Shown piece after piece: positions 34,894 through 46,600 of a stretch of 64,000 nt of DNA. The stretch is from positions 21,204,566 to 21,268,565 of the forward strand of contig CM048839.1 in the NCBI GenBank assembly GCA_026545765.1, given 5' to 3'. The notes below the pieces were generated by a model. It worked only from the letters and a program-made list of their open reading frames with translations, was not told where the DNA came from and did not search any database. The translations under genes and the position numbers were made by a program. The DNA comes from Plantago major. Its lineage: Eukaryota > Streptophyta > Magnoliopsida > Lamiales > Plantaginaceae. Positions within the stretch are counted from its first letter, which is position 1. Each line of letters begins with the position of its first letter.

Positions 34894-35009
34894 CCACGAT
34901 CGATCAGCTCAATTCTGCATACATATTCAACAACAATTACATAATTTTATTCAGCAACAATTAAATAATTTCATTTAGAATCGTAATCCAATTCAATGAA
35001 TTACATGAA

Positions 35010-35310
35010 TTCGAAAACCTTTACCTTTGATTACAGCCTCTATAACAAATGAATTGAGAAAAGATAAACAACTGATCGATGAAAAATTGATCCCAATTCT
35101 CTTTGCTGGTGAAGTCTCCTATGGTCGAGGGCAAGTACTCCGGTACAAATGGCCGAGCAACCCTCTCCTTTACAGTCGAGTGCCTCCAGGCTCTTCTTCA
35201 CTAAGCTTTGCAGCTTGCTTCTTCTTCTGGTCTGAGCAAGCACGAGTCTGGAAGGCGAATTTTATGGAATTGAAAGGAACGAGAGCAATAGTCAGCAAGC
35301 AGCAGTGACC
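35010..35310 (-). pseudogene. Captured gene fragment, perhaps a SAM-dependent methyltransferase N-terminus
   Basis: One minus-strand frame reads VARPFVPEYLPSTIGDFTSK followed by ENWDQFF, similar to the start of METTL13-like plant methyltransferases. Upstream the frame is broken. It lies beside the F2KP exons, between them and the right end of MULE-A, in the same antisense orientation. Only a short N-terminal stretch is present, with no SAM-binding motif. The family call rests on memory of the motif and is tentative. Confidence 0.4.
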
Positions 35311-35869
35311 ATGAAAGAAAGGAACGGCCGAATTGGGGATTTAATTTAGGGTTCATGATTATTTGTTTCTTCTTGATTATAGTTAATTTGAATATTTGTG
35401 CGTTATCATTGTAAAGGTTTATAATTATAAATTATAATTATAAATTATAAATGTATTTGTAAATATATATTTAATTATTGTAATTAGGAATTAGGGAAGA
35501 AATTTAAAAAAAAAACGGTTGAAGTCGATACAGAGCGGTTGAGGGCAACACAGATCAACGGTTGAAGGCGACACAAAACAACGGTTGATATTAAAGAACG
35601 ACACGTGTCGACGATGTCTCGATCGACGTTAGTCAGGGCGACACCCTGACTAACGGTAGAAAACCTGACTTTACCAAGTGCAGGCCCATTTGTTTTTTTC
35701 CTTTCCCCTTTCACTTTTTTTTTCCAAATTTTTTAACAAGTCAAAAAATTAAATTTTAGAAAGAAAGGGGCTTGCTCACTAAGTAAAAAGTTTAGTCCCT
35801 TTTTTTGACAATTTTTTAAAAGAAAAAAAAAAGTAAATATGAACATAACTAGTTTTATCATTTATGTAT

Positions 35870-36032
35870 AACTAGGTTAATTTAGAAAATTTAAAAAGAA
35901 AAAAAATTAAAATTGCGATTCAAACCGTGCTGGCTCTTGTTTCGGAACCGAATAGGTTAATTTAGAAAATTTAAAAAGAAAAAAAATTAAAATTGCGATT
36001 CAAACCGTGTTGGCTCTGGTTTTGAAACCGAA
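35870..36032. repeat. 80-bp tandem duplication
   Basis: TTTAGAAAATTTAAAAAGAA starts at 35881 and 35961; the two 80-bp units end in AAACCGTG(C/T)TGGCTCT. They belong to the older repeat into which MULE-A inserted. Confidence 0.85.
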
Positions 36033-36059
36033 CCGTACGGTTCCGGTTCCATTAATGGA

Positions 36060-36590
36060 GCTTCAACAGCTCCACTAACTGAGATGTTCAAGCTCCGTTC
36101 ATGGAAGTCGAACAGCTCGTTAATGGAGTTGTTTAGAGCCCGAGTTGGGCTCAATTTGAACCCGATTCGAGCTCCGTCTCCATTAATAGTGAATTAAAAA
36201 AATAATTTTTTTAAAATTTGGATTTAGGGCTAATTGAATTTAAATGGTGTGTTGATGATGAAAACGGTATTTGTAATTTGGAAACAAATATGTTTTGATG
36301 AAGAATAGTTGAACAAAAGGTTTGATGAAGTAGAAGATGGAAGTGAAAGAGTAAAATGTTTTGGGTTAATTGTAAAATTTTATAAAATTGCCAGGTGTTG
36401 ATGTGTAATTTATTATTTGAATTTACACTTGGAAATGCATTTCATGGATGGTCAACGGAAAAATGGAATTTTGGACCAAAATTGTTATTGTTAGAATCAT
36501 ATGGATCTGTGATGTTTTTATCTAAATATCCTGGGTCTATGGGCCTGGAAGTTAAACCTAGACCATGGGCAAAAATTATGCCCGAGCCCC
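36060..36590. other. Intergenic DNA with repeated GGAGCT text
   Basis: Several GGAGCTT/CAGCTCC motifs and AT-rich stretches are present; no reading frame of interest is seen. Confidence 0.4.
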
Positions 36591-36594
36591 CTAA

Positions 36595-36991
36595 GGTGTT
36601 GTTTGGTATGGGTTTGGCATCATTTTTAGTGAATTTGGCATGACAATTTTGGTGTTTGGACAAAAAAAAAAACGAGTGGGGAATTTTGGCAACTGCCCAA
36701 GGCATATTGTTGGGGCAGCCTTCCTATTGGTGGGTTGGGCTTACGTGGCCTGCTTTGCCATATCCATAATGCCAGCCATTTGGGCTAGGCATGATGAACA
36801 GAGCCCAATGGCATCTCAATAGTTCTTTGTGTATGCCCAGCTTGATTGAGTTGAATGATGCCAATTTATGGATTGTAGTCCAAACACTGAAAATAAAAAC
36901 TGGCAATAGACTTGGCATAGGGGATTTCATGGTAAAATGTTGCCAAAAAATTGGCATGAAGAATGTTGGAAAACCCATACCAAACAACACA
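36595..36991. mobile_element. PIF/Harbinger (Tourist-like) MITE
   Basis: The left end GGTGTTGTTTGGTATGGGTT is mirrored at the right by AACCCATACCAAACAACACA (one-base differences). TAA flanks both sides (36592-36594 and 36992-36994), the target site of the superfamily. The 397-bp interior is non-coding. Confidence 0.85.
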
Positions 36992-37678
36992 TAAATGTAC
37001 TACTGACCTAGTAAAACCCCATTTGACCATGCCTAAATTAAGCTTAACGGGTCAAATTGCCATCCCTAAGTATATCAAAGCTTTCCTATTTCCCTTTTTT
37101 TTTTTTTTTTTTTTGAGAAGTCCTATTTCCTTATTAATATCCCTATATCAGCTTTAACATTCTATTTTACTCTTTGAAACGTGCATAATCATTTTCATAT
37201 TTCATCACTAACATCTTATAAATTCATTTTCCTTCATATTACTGTTCCTACTTCATTTTTAACATCTTTTGTTTTCTATGTGAAACATATGCAATCCTTT
37301 TTCTTTTTCATCTCTAAGGTTATTTTGTTTTATTGTGGGCTCAGAAGCAATAAACCGATACGATTTAGATGGAAAGCTACAATATCTAAGATAAAATTTT
37401 CTATAAGCATTCAATAAGAAATATCTGATGCATACTACTACAAAACATACTAATGAATAGTATAACGCAACAAAATCATTCAGTATGAAATATCTGATGA
37501 ATTACTAAGTGCAGAGGGATCAACCTTAGCAAGTCCGTGGTAACCCAACAAACGGGACCACGAGTTTTGTATGTAGCAAAACGGATCCCCCTCCCTCGTC
37601 GTGCCGGCCCCGATAACAGCAACTGCATGTTTTCCCAGCGTCCCCCTCACCTTGCCCCTAGTTTTCTTTGACATTTTG

Positions 37679-37695
37679 GGGGGGGGGGGGGGGGG
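37679..37695. repeat. 17-bp poly-G run
   Basis: An uninterrupted G run immediately upstream (gene sense) of the last protease exon. It would be prone to length change and to assembly error. Confidence 0.95.
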
Positions 37696-38045
37696 TGATA
37701 GATACCCTAAAAGAAAATAAACAATAGTAGAAAGTCAGTTCAATAATATACATATATTAAAAACAGTATTGAAGGAGTAACCTGAGCTATAACGATTGGG
37801 GGAGAAGGAAATATTTGTTCGAATCACAAAGAAGGACAAGTTTGGACATACAAAGTAGTGTCTAATAATATAACTTACAACAGGAACACTATCAATATTC
37901 CAGTTAAGAATACTATTGCAATAACTGGTAAAGAAGGCCATACCAATTAAAATTATCTAGTGAAGAGTATATTGCCAGGAAGGATCACGGGTTATGCTTC
38001 AATTGCAATGAAACATATACTCCCAGGTTACAAATGTTCATAATT

Positions 38046-39088
38046 GGAGAATTTTTTAAAAAATATACCAAAGAGTGAGACAGATCCAGTTTATATACTC
38101 CTTAATGGATCCGTCCATTTTATATACTTATGAAGACTACCCCGTCCATTTCATATACCCCGTTAAGTTTTTTTTAACGAAAATGGCGAATGAAATACAC
38201 GAGACATTTGTTTTATATCCCGCTGACACATGTTAGCTTCTCGTTTAGTCTAAGGTTTTTCAATGAAAATAAAAAATAAATATAAAAAATCAAGAAAAAA
38301 GACATAAAATTTATTGGACACATCTCAGCACCATAATAATTCTGAGAAAATAAAATAAAAATAAGAAAATGATTTAGAAAAATTCACAAAAACTTATCTC
38401 GAGAACAATAAATATGGAAACTAATTGATCGAAAAGATTCAAAATATGAAATTTTAATATCAATATAGATTCTCTTATTAAGTACAATAAATAATGAAAT
38501 ATTAAGATTCTAGAAATACATCGCAAAATAGAAAGTAACAAAAGATAGACATAGAACAAATAAAATGTTAAAAAACTTTCACCATGAGAGTTGGACATTA
38601 ATTTAGTTATCTCTTATCTTTATAATTACAAATATCAAGAGACTTGGATTTTTTTTTTCTTTTATGTTAATTTTTAATTCCGTAAATAGTTTTAATATGT
38701 AATGGATCATTTTTGTTCGTTTTAAAGTTTATCTAATAAAATACTCTTCAAATTATTGAAATATTTTTTTCTAGCTTTTTAACTTTTAATTATTAAGGGG
38801 GCTTAACACGTGTCCCTAATATTCTTTTTGTATTTTTCTAATGATTTTTAATTTTTTCTTGAATTTTACAAAAGTCACAATTCAGATTAAATGAGAAGCT
38901 GATACGTGTCAGCGGTATATACAATGGACGGCGCGTGTATCTCATTCTTCGTTTCCGTTAAAATAAATTAACGGAATATATGAAATGAATGGGTAGACTT
39001 CATATAGTATATAAAATGAACGAAGCCATTGAAAAGTATATAAACTGGATTTGTCTCACTCTACGGTATAATTTTAAAAAATTTCCCC
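38046..39088. mobile_element. Long-TIR DNA element
   Basis: Left text GAGTGAGACAGATCCAGTTT is mirrored at the right by AAACTGGATTTGTCTCACTC, with further matching bases on both sides (GAATTTTTTAAAAAATATACC and its inverted counterpart) and inside (GCTGACACATGTTAGCTTCT versus AGAAGCTGATACGTGTCAGC). The arms are over 200 bp, as in some MULEs. It is non-coding, and no clear target duplication was found. Confidence 0.65.
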
Positions 39089-39266
39089 TTAAAAAATGTT
39101 CCAACTTAAGGTGTTGAAAGTGAAAGAAAGCGAGACAGTGAGGTAGAGATGCACTATGATGGAGAGATTAGTCTACATGCTCTGCATGGCAGTAGGACTA
39201 ACATCTCAGTGAGAATATCTGGCATGGTGGACAAGAAAGATTTCTATTCGCATTGACAGTGGCATC

Positions 39267-40264
39267 AAATTTTATTTTAAACTAGAACCTTTTTTGCCAC
39301 TTTAAAGTTACACCACAACCTTTTTTTTTTTTTGTCACTTGACACTAAAACGTTAGTCAAAACTTTGAGTCTACACAAAGGTGAGTTTTTTTTCCAATCA
39401 ACGCCAAAACCTTGATGATAAATTACACCTACTACCAAAACCTTTTCAGCTCACCAGAAATAAATTATATACAACATTGATGATAAAAAAAAAAAAGAAA
39501 ATTTATGAAATAGATTGCTTGTATAAGAAGAAACATGTAATTACATTATTTTGATGAGAACAGTATAATCAGAAGAATTAATCGTACATAATGTTGAAAG
39601 AGAGACATAACTGAGTGAGAGAGAAAGAGAATGAAGATATCATATATGTATTTTGTTTGCCATACATTAGATGTAAATTTCATTTTTAAATCATGTATAT
39701 TGCAATGAGATTAAGGAGGTGGCAAATATTTTCATTTAATGCCCTCATCTCATCTATATTGCAAGAATTCAAGGAACCACAACTATTTTTATGATACCCT
39801 ATTATTATTCTTATAACAATTATGCAAAGTCGGCATATTTACATCAGAATGGCTATCAAATATTTAACAGTCAAGAACCACATCCTGCCACGTAAGAATT
39901 TGCAACTATGGCCACGTACAATTATGTCTCTCTTTCAATATTATATACGATTAATTCTTCTGATTATACTTGTTCTCATCAAAATAATGTAATTACATGT
40001 TTCTTCTTATACAATCAATCTATTTTATACTTTTTCTTTTGTTTTTTTTATCATCAAGGTTGTACATAATTTATTTCTGGTGAACTGAAAAGGTTTTGGT
40101 AGTTGGTCTAATTTATCATCAAGGTTTTGGTGTGATTGGAAAAAAAACTTAACCTTTGTGTAGACTCAAAGTGCTGACTAACGTTTTAGTGTCGAGTGAG
40201 AAAAAAAAAAGATTGTGGTGTAACTTCAAAGTGGCCAAAAAGGTTCTAGTGTAAAATAAAATTT
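39267..40264. mobile_element. Foldback-like DNA element with ~350-bp inverted arms
   Basis: AAATTTTATTTTAAACTAGA at the left is matched inverted by TCTAGTGTAAAATAAAATTT at the right. The arms stay similar for about 350 bp (for example ACATGTAATTACATTATTTT and AAAATAATGTAATTACATGT). The interior has no gene. Target duplications are not clear. Confidence 0.7.
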
Positions 40265-40276
40265 ATTCTTACTTGA

Positions 40277-40907
40277 ATGTTTCAACTGCTCAGGCATTAC
40301 AGAGCTGGTAATACCTCCTTGAGTAATTACTGTGGCCAATGGAAAGAACAATTAGCAGGGAAAGGTGCAGTAGGTATGGTTGGACGACACGGGGGTATAA
40401 ATTTGAGGTTGATACCACTTGGAGAGTGTGATTTAATTCTTGGACATAGCCGGATGTGGAATATAATCCAGTCACATTCCACATTAAAAAGAATTCTTTG
40501 GATGTTACAAAAGATGGCAGAAAGTTTAAGGTATGTGCTAAGAATATCGTAGTTAGGTTGATGAGTGGCAAAAATTTCAAGAGATTGATAAATAAAACCA
40601 CCACATATTTTCATTACTCAACTCTTTCACATGGAGGCTAGACAGGAGGTTTATGAGATACCAGATACTGTAAAGGTAGTATTGGCTGAATTCAGAGATG
40701 TATTCCAGGAATCACAGGGCTTACCACCTATTATTAGACCAATAGAGCACAAGATTGAGTTGAGGGAAGGACCTAAGGTTGTGTGCCAAAAGCCATACAG
40801 GTATTCTAATATACTCATAAAAGGAACTGTGAAGTTAGTAGCTGAGATGCTAGAGCAAAGGTTGGTTTCTGTGAGTTCTAGTCATTTTGCTCATCCAACC
40901 TAGATAG
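40277..40907 (+). mobile_element. Ty3/gypsy fossil: region leading into reverse transcriptase
   Basis: Plus-strand translation shows LAEFRDVFQESQGLPP and IEHKIELREGPKVVCQKPYR, the text that leads into gypsy reverse transcriptase. The piece is cut by a hAT-like element at 40908. It is broken and incomplete. Confidence 0.75.
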
Positions 40908-41965
40908 TAGGGTGTACATAAAAAATAACCGCCCACCCCGCCCGCCAACTACCCGCCGTCGACGGTTAGTGTTTTTGCCAAAAACCACCCGCGGTTAAAA
41001 ATTTGTCACTTTTAGGCGGGTGGGTGGCGGTTGGGCGATTGGCAACCACCAACCCACCCGACCCGCCTGTATATACATATATGTATTTTTTATTTTTAAT
41101 ATAATAGATTAATAGTACTGTAGGCAATGCTACTCGAGGCACAATTTCAGGTATTACTCCTCTTTCTAGGCAATTTTTTCTACCATTTTATTATTTGCTT
41201 AGATTGAATTATGTTATGTTAGTTCCATATTCAACAACACATCTCTTCTTATGAGACTGGTTTGTAACCTTGAAGTGACTGTGTTGCTACTTAATTTATA
41301 CAGAAACTCCATTTCAGTTCATAATCTCATCAATTAGCTTGAGATCATGCATATAACTATGCCACAATTGTTTTGTTTGTTCCTACCTCATCTAGTTTTT
41401 TGAAATTTAATCCACAATTATGTTAATTTTTAAGTTTATTAATAAGTATGTCTCTTGCTGCAAGATCTCACTTGCATATCTCTCTAGTATTGTATGATTG
41501 GATTTGCATATCTCTTAGCTTTGAATTGTTTCTTCCTTTTTTCCCCAAATTGATTAGCATTTTCCATCAAAGGGCGGAGGGAATATTGTTTTGATTCTTG
41601 GCATTAGTTTGCAATCTTAGTTTTTGTCATGACTTCGTAATTTAAATACTCATGGACTTATATTTGAGATTTTATTTGGAATTTATGTACCTAGAATACT
41701 TGTATTAAAGCTTCGAATTATGTTCATGTTTGCCTTACTGTTGCAGGTGAGTTTATTGAGCTTATAAAGTCTAATGTCTCTTTCTTTAATGTGTCATATA
41801 TGTCCTTGTTTTGATGTGTTAAACCGTCAATCCGCCCGCCTCAAGTAGTCAACCGACCCGCGGCGGTTGAGAGAAAATCCCTCCCGCCGCGGTTAATGAT
41901 TTGGCCTACCCGCCATAGACGGGTCGGTTAGAACTTTAGCAAATAACCGCCCGCATACACCCCTA
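40908..41965. mobile_element. hAT-like non-autonomous element
   Basis: Ends TAGGGTGTACATA and, reversed, TAGGGGTGTATGCGG; CCGCCC-rich text lies near both ends. A perfect 8-bp target duplication CTAGATAG lies at 40900-40907 and 41966-41973, the hAT size. The interior is AT-rich without transposase. It sits inside the gypsy fossil. Confidence 0.9.
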
Positions 41966-43049
41966 CTAGATAGATGGAATTGCGGAAGTAGTGAAGATAT
42001 ATCTGAGGTATTGGGGATGCAACTCCCAAAGTATTAGAGCACACGATTCCGGCTTTGGAGCGTGGCATAACTGCTCCCAAATTTGCAATTCCAAAGAATA
42101 AAATAGGAATATTATGTTCACCAAATTGTAAAACAGCCTCTAAACTATAATAAATTCTGCAAATTAAAAAATAGAAAAATATTATGAATAATTGGAGCTT
42201 TTCCGTTAAAATTCAGTTTAGGGGCACCAGTGGAGCTCCGCATCATATAGTTTCAATGGGGCTAGAAACCCTACTCAAAATTTTGTACGAAATTTCAAAA
42301 TCCATATTTATTATTTTTTCTAAATGGTGAAAAAAGGATGGAGCTAATAACCTCTCTCTTGTTTTTCTTTTATTTGGAATATCAGAATTTGACTACTAGT
42401 AAATAATAAGCATTTGAATGGCATAAATTGAAGACTACTGAACTAAAGAAGAATCAGAAGTAAGCACTTAAGTAACATGAATCAAATCAACTTATAGTGC
42501 CTGAGTGATTGCAAAAAGCATCGTCCACATATAATATAGCCGCAACAGGGTCATTCTTCAATAGCTCACGAACGTTGCTTTTGTTATCTTCAACGACAAA
42601 CGATCTAATCTTGACGAGCTTTTAATAACAATAACGATAGAATTAGTCGTTGGACAGGCATTAGTGTATTACCAAAAAGAGAATACATCAAACTATACTT
42701 CTATTACTGCTTCAGGATAAATTAGTCGTTGGACATGCAATAGCAGGTTCAAAACCCAACACATAAGGTTGTGTGAGAAGTGTTGAGGTATGTTCCTCGA
42801 CATTCTTCTCTCTTTAAAATCAGTAAATATTCTTGGGGTCGTATCTTACCATCATCATCATCATTTCTCAGGTTACAGCTCTAGTGAAGCTTGGCTATGT
42901 AATGCTACTTGTTTGGTGTTTTGGGTTGTTGCTATTAGTATTTCATATATCAGTAATTGGCCTTATTGATTGTATAAGTTTTGGTTGGTGATTACTCGCT
43001 CGCAATCAAAGGAAGGTTTGTAGATTTTCCCCATCAGTTGTGACCCAGT

Positions 43050-43603
43050 GACAGGCAGAGATGGGGATATAGGAGTTACCTGAGACTCAAAAGCAACGTG
43101 ATTTGGACAGATTCATGCAATCAATCAAAAAGTGGGTATCCTGGAAATGAGGATATTATAATGGAATTTACTCAGTTGAACCAGCAGTTGGATGTTGCAA
43201 GCTATGTGGAGATATTTGATTAGATGAAGTGATTAGTGAGAAACGTAAAGCTATTTCGGATGACCGAGTGGAATCAGCAGAAAAACCAAGTAGGATGAGA
43301 ACTGGTGGGGAGGTATGCCTTCATGCACTTCAAGGGATCTGCTGAATAAAGACACGAGGGGTAGGGGAACCTGTTCACTCATTACCCAAGTCAGCCAATA
43401 CAAAATGCATTATTTTGGATAGGTTTCTCAAGTTTAAAGGGAAGATTGTATTAGGGAATAACCATGATATTAGAGTCAAAATCATGCAAGCAATACATGG
43501 GTCTATACTGTCGTCATTCAAGCATGCATACAAGTTACATGGAGAATAAACCATGTTATACTGAAGGAATTAACACAGATATTGAGAAATGCATACTTGT
43601 CAT
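43050..43603 (+). mobile_element. Ty3/gypsy fossil: gag-like and integrase zinc-binding text
   Basis: Translations show gag-like WNQQ and YAFMHFKGSAE near 43270-43345 and KGKIVLGNN with IHGS near 43440-43510, typical of the region before gypsy integrase. It is broken, with several breaks. MULE-B is inserted at its right end. Confidence 0.55.
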
Positions 43604-46600
43604 GAGAAAATGACACGAATGGTCCCAAAGTTGCAGTATTTACAGACGTCTGTGATCGTTGGGGGTTTTAAACTGGTCCTACTTTTCAAAAAATTGGCGA
43701 ATGGGACTTTTCATATTTTTGACTTTGATCGACATCTCAAACATGTCAGCAAGTCAATGGCGATTTGGACTGCCACCTGGACCGAATTAAATGGAAAATG
43801 GAAATTATAACATAAAATGGAAAAAAATCAAAAGAAAATAGAAATTAAATTATAAAATTGAAAAAAAGAAAAGAAAAACAGTAAAACATGAATAAATAAA
43901 AAGAAAATAGAAATTATATTAAAAATTAAAAAAAGGAAAAAAATAAAACATGAATAAATTTAAAGAAAATAGCAATTAAAAAAAAAGGAAAAAAATTAAA
44001 ACATCAAGCAAAACAATTTTTACAAGAAACTTAGTAAAACAGTAAACAAGCACTAATTATCCGTTGAAAAAAAGGAACAAGATATCATCGCCAAAATACA
44101 TTGATTCTGATTAAACCAAGCCGTTGAAACACATCATTTTTGACATAAACTTAGTCAACGACAAAACACAACATTGTTCAAGACAACTAAACAAGCACTA
44201 AGTATCCATTGATCCATTACAGAACATGAAATAGATAGACACAATCCAACAGACAAAACAGTCAAGTACACTTCCCAAATCAAAGCAACAACCGAGATCA
44301 ACAGAAATCATTGAAGCTTGCCTTTTCCCTTGTTCTTCATCACATCTTTTAGATTTTGCAGATGCACATATTTCCTTCCATTCTTGGTAAATGTTCCATC
44401 TTCTGAGACATCTGGGTGTAGTTGCTTGTACATGGAAGGGGCATCTTTCATTGGCTTGTTGGAAATCATCTCCATCACCTATATGAGTTCCATCATATAT
44501 CAAATTAGGCACCCTTGTACAATTAAAAGATGCATATTTTAACTTTAAACTTCTCTTCAAATGCTTACAGTTTTTTGTTGGTCATTCATGACTATGCCCT
44601 TCCCAGCCTTTCTTTTTCTATTATACTCAACTGGAGGTACTTGTGAAGCTTGTGTCAGCTGTCCAAGATCAGTCATGTCCTCACGTGGTATCAAGATCAA
44701 TCATGTCCTCACCTTGGCTTCTAACTTGTTTTCCCTGTATGAATGCAAGACTTGGCCTAGTTAGTAGCTATTAAATGTCACTACAATGCAGAAAACCAAT
44801 AAACCAATATAAGTTACCTTTTTAACTTTAGAACCTTCAATGTCTTCTTGTGTTAGCTGACTGAACAATAAGTCATCTGCAACATCCCTAAAAGCATCAA
44901 GCATGTCATCACCATCAGAATCACTGCCACTTCCATCACCACTTGCAACATCATTGTCATTTTCATCACCACTTGCAGCAGCATTGTCATTTTCATCACC
45001 ATTTGTAGCTCCATCACCACTTTCATTGTCAGCCTCATCACCTTCAACACCACCTTGTGCTCTTGTCTTTTCACACCTCCTCTTATTATGACCACACTGT
45101 CCACAATTTCCACACCTTGCAGTCCCCTTAGGTTGATACAACCTATACCTGTTTGCTTTCTTGCCCTTCTTTTTGCCTCTATCTTCAACACCACCTTTTC
45201 TTCTTTCCTTTTGTGGCCTGCCTACTTGTTTGGTTTTGCCAAAACCAGGTGGCAATGGAGGAATGACAAATGACTTATCCCACAAGTCAGCACCATTAAT
45301 ACCATAGATTGCACTCTCATACACACTAATATACCTATCAACAATGTACAAGTGATATGGTGTAAGGTTTAGCAATCATCAACAATTATTAACAAACTTA
45401 ATGGTGTTATTAAACCAGCAATCCATAAACAAACATGTATAAGTTATATACCTATCAACAGTAGCAATCATCTACAAATATGTATGCATCTTCTTTGGCC
45501 CTAGACATGGCACTTATGGTATGGAGACATGGAATCCCAGTCAGTTGCCACTTCCTACATGTACAAGTCTTATCCAGAAAATCAACATTGTACATGCCAC
45601 TTCCTTTTATCTCCCTCACCTATATCATATCAGCAAAAAATGATTGTAAGACATAAAGCATGCATAATATTGCTAAATAGTTAGAAGTAATTGTAAGACA
45701 TAAAGCATGCAAACCTGATAGTGATTGTCATCAGATTTCTTGGCCTGCACATACTTAAGTCTGTACATGTTCTTGTGCATGAGCTTGTTAATAGCAGGGC
45801 AAAGTCTCTTGTTCTGCCACTTGTTCTTTGCCTTATCCCTGTTTTTCTGCAACCTAGACATCATGTACTCTCTAATCCATTCTAGCATTGTGATAATTGG
45901 CTTGTCCCTGGCAGGTAGCAACACCTTGTTGAAAGATTCACACAAGTTATTCAGTGTCATGTCACAAGTAGGAAGTATGTTGAAGAAAGCCTTGCTCCAA
46001 TGCCTTGGCTCCTTGTCATTAAGCCACTCAACTGCCTTAGGGTCCAACTCATTCAACTCCTCAATTGCCTTTAAGAAATCACCTTCAGTTGTTGCATTAG
46101 AAGCCTTGTACAATGCATCTCTAAACCCTTCACCCTTGAACCCTGCATGATAGAAGTTCTTCCACATATGCCTAATGCAAAACCTATGTGTTCCACCACT
46201 AAATTTCTCCTCAAATGCCAAGATCAATCCCTTTTGTTTATCACTTATCAGGGTGTAGTCAGTAGAAGGGGTCAAGTCAAGGTCATCCTTGATAACACTG
46301 AAAAACCAGTTCCATGTTGCTTTATCCTCCTTCCCCACTACTGCCCAAGCTACAGGGTATGGTTTATTATTTGGATCCACACCAATACAAGTCAACAATA
46401 TACCTTTGGCAGGATAGCTTAGATGACACCCATCTACACCAAATATTGGCCTACACCTCTTAAAACCTTGCTTCAAAGCAGCAAAACACACATAAAAGTA
46501 TCTAAACTCACCAGCCTCATCTGTATCAATAAGAACAGTTGACCCAGGATTGGATCTTCTTAACTCAGTAGCATAGTCAAACAACTTAGCATATTGGGCA

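Larger units (their letters stand above)
27221..35667 (+). mobile_element. MULE-A: Mutator-like element with captured host exons
   Basis: The left end GGGGCTTTCTACCGTCAGTC is matched inverted by CTAACGGTAGAAAACCTG at the right, with GTGTCGCCCTGACTAACG inside both ends. The 9-bp target duplication ACTTTACCA is perfect (27212-27220 and 35668-35676). The element carries a FAR1-type transposase (28342-32121), two satellites (32462-33705), and antisense pieces of host genes (34370-35310). A MITE at 28607 interrupts the transposase. A 773-bp relative with the same ends lies at 57487. The perfect target duplication argues for fairly recent insertion of this 8447-bp element. Confidence 0.9.

Noticed and set aside
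25640-36640. A larger element around MULE-A bounded by GGGCATAGACCCGGGCATCC-like and CTGGGTCTATGGGCC text
   Set aside because: The similarity is short and no target duplication or consistent inverted arms could be found.
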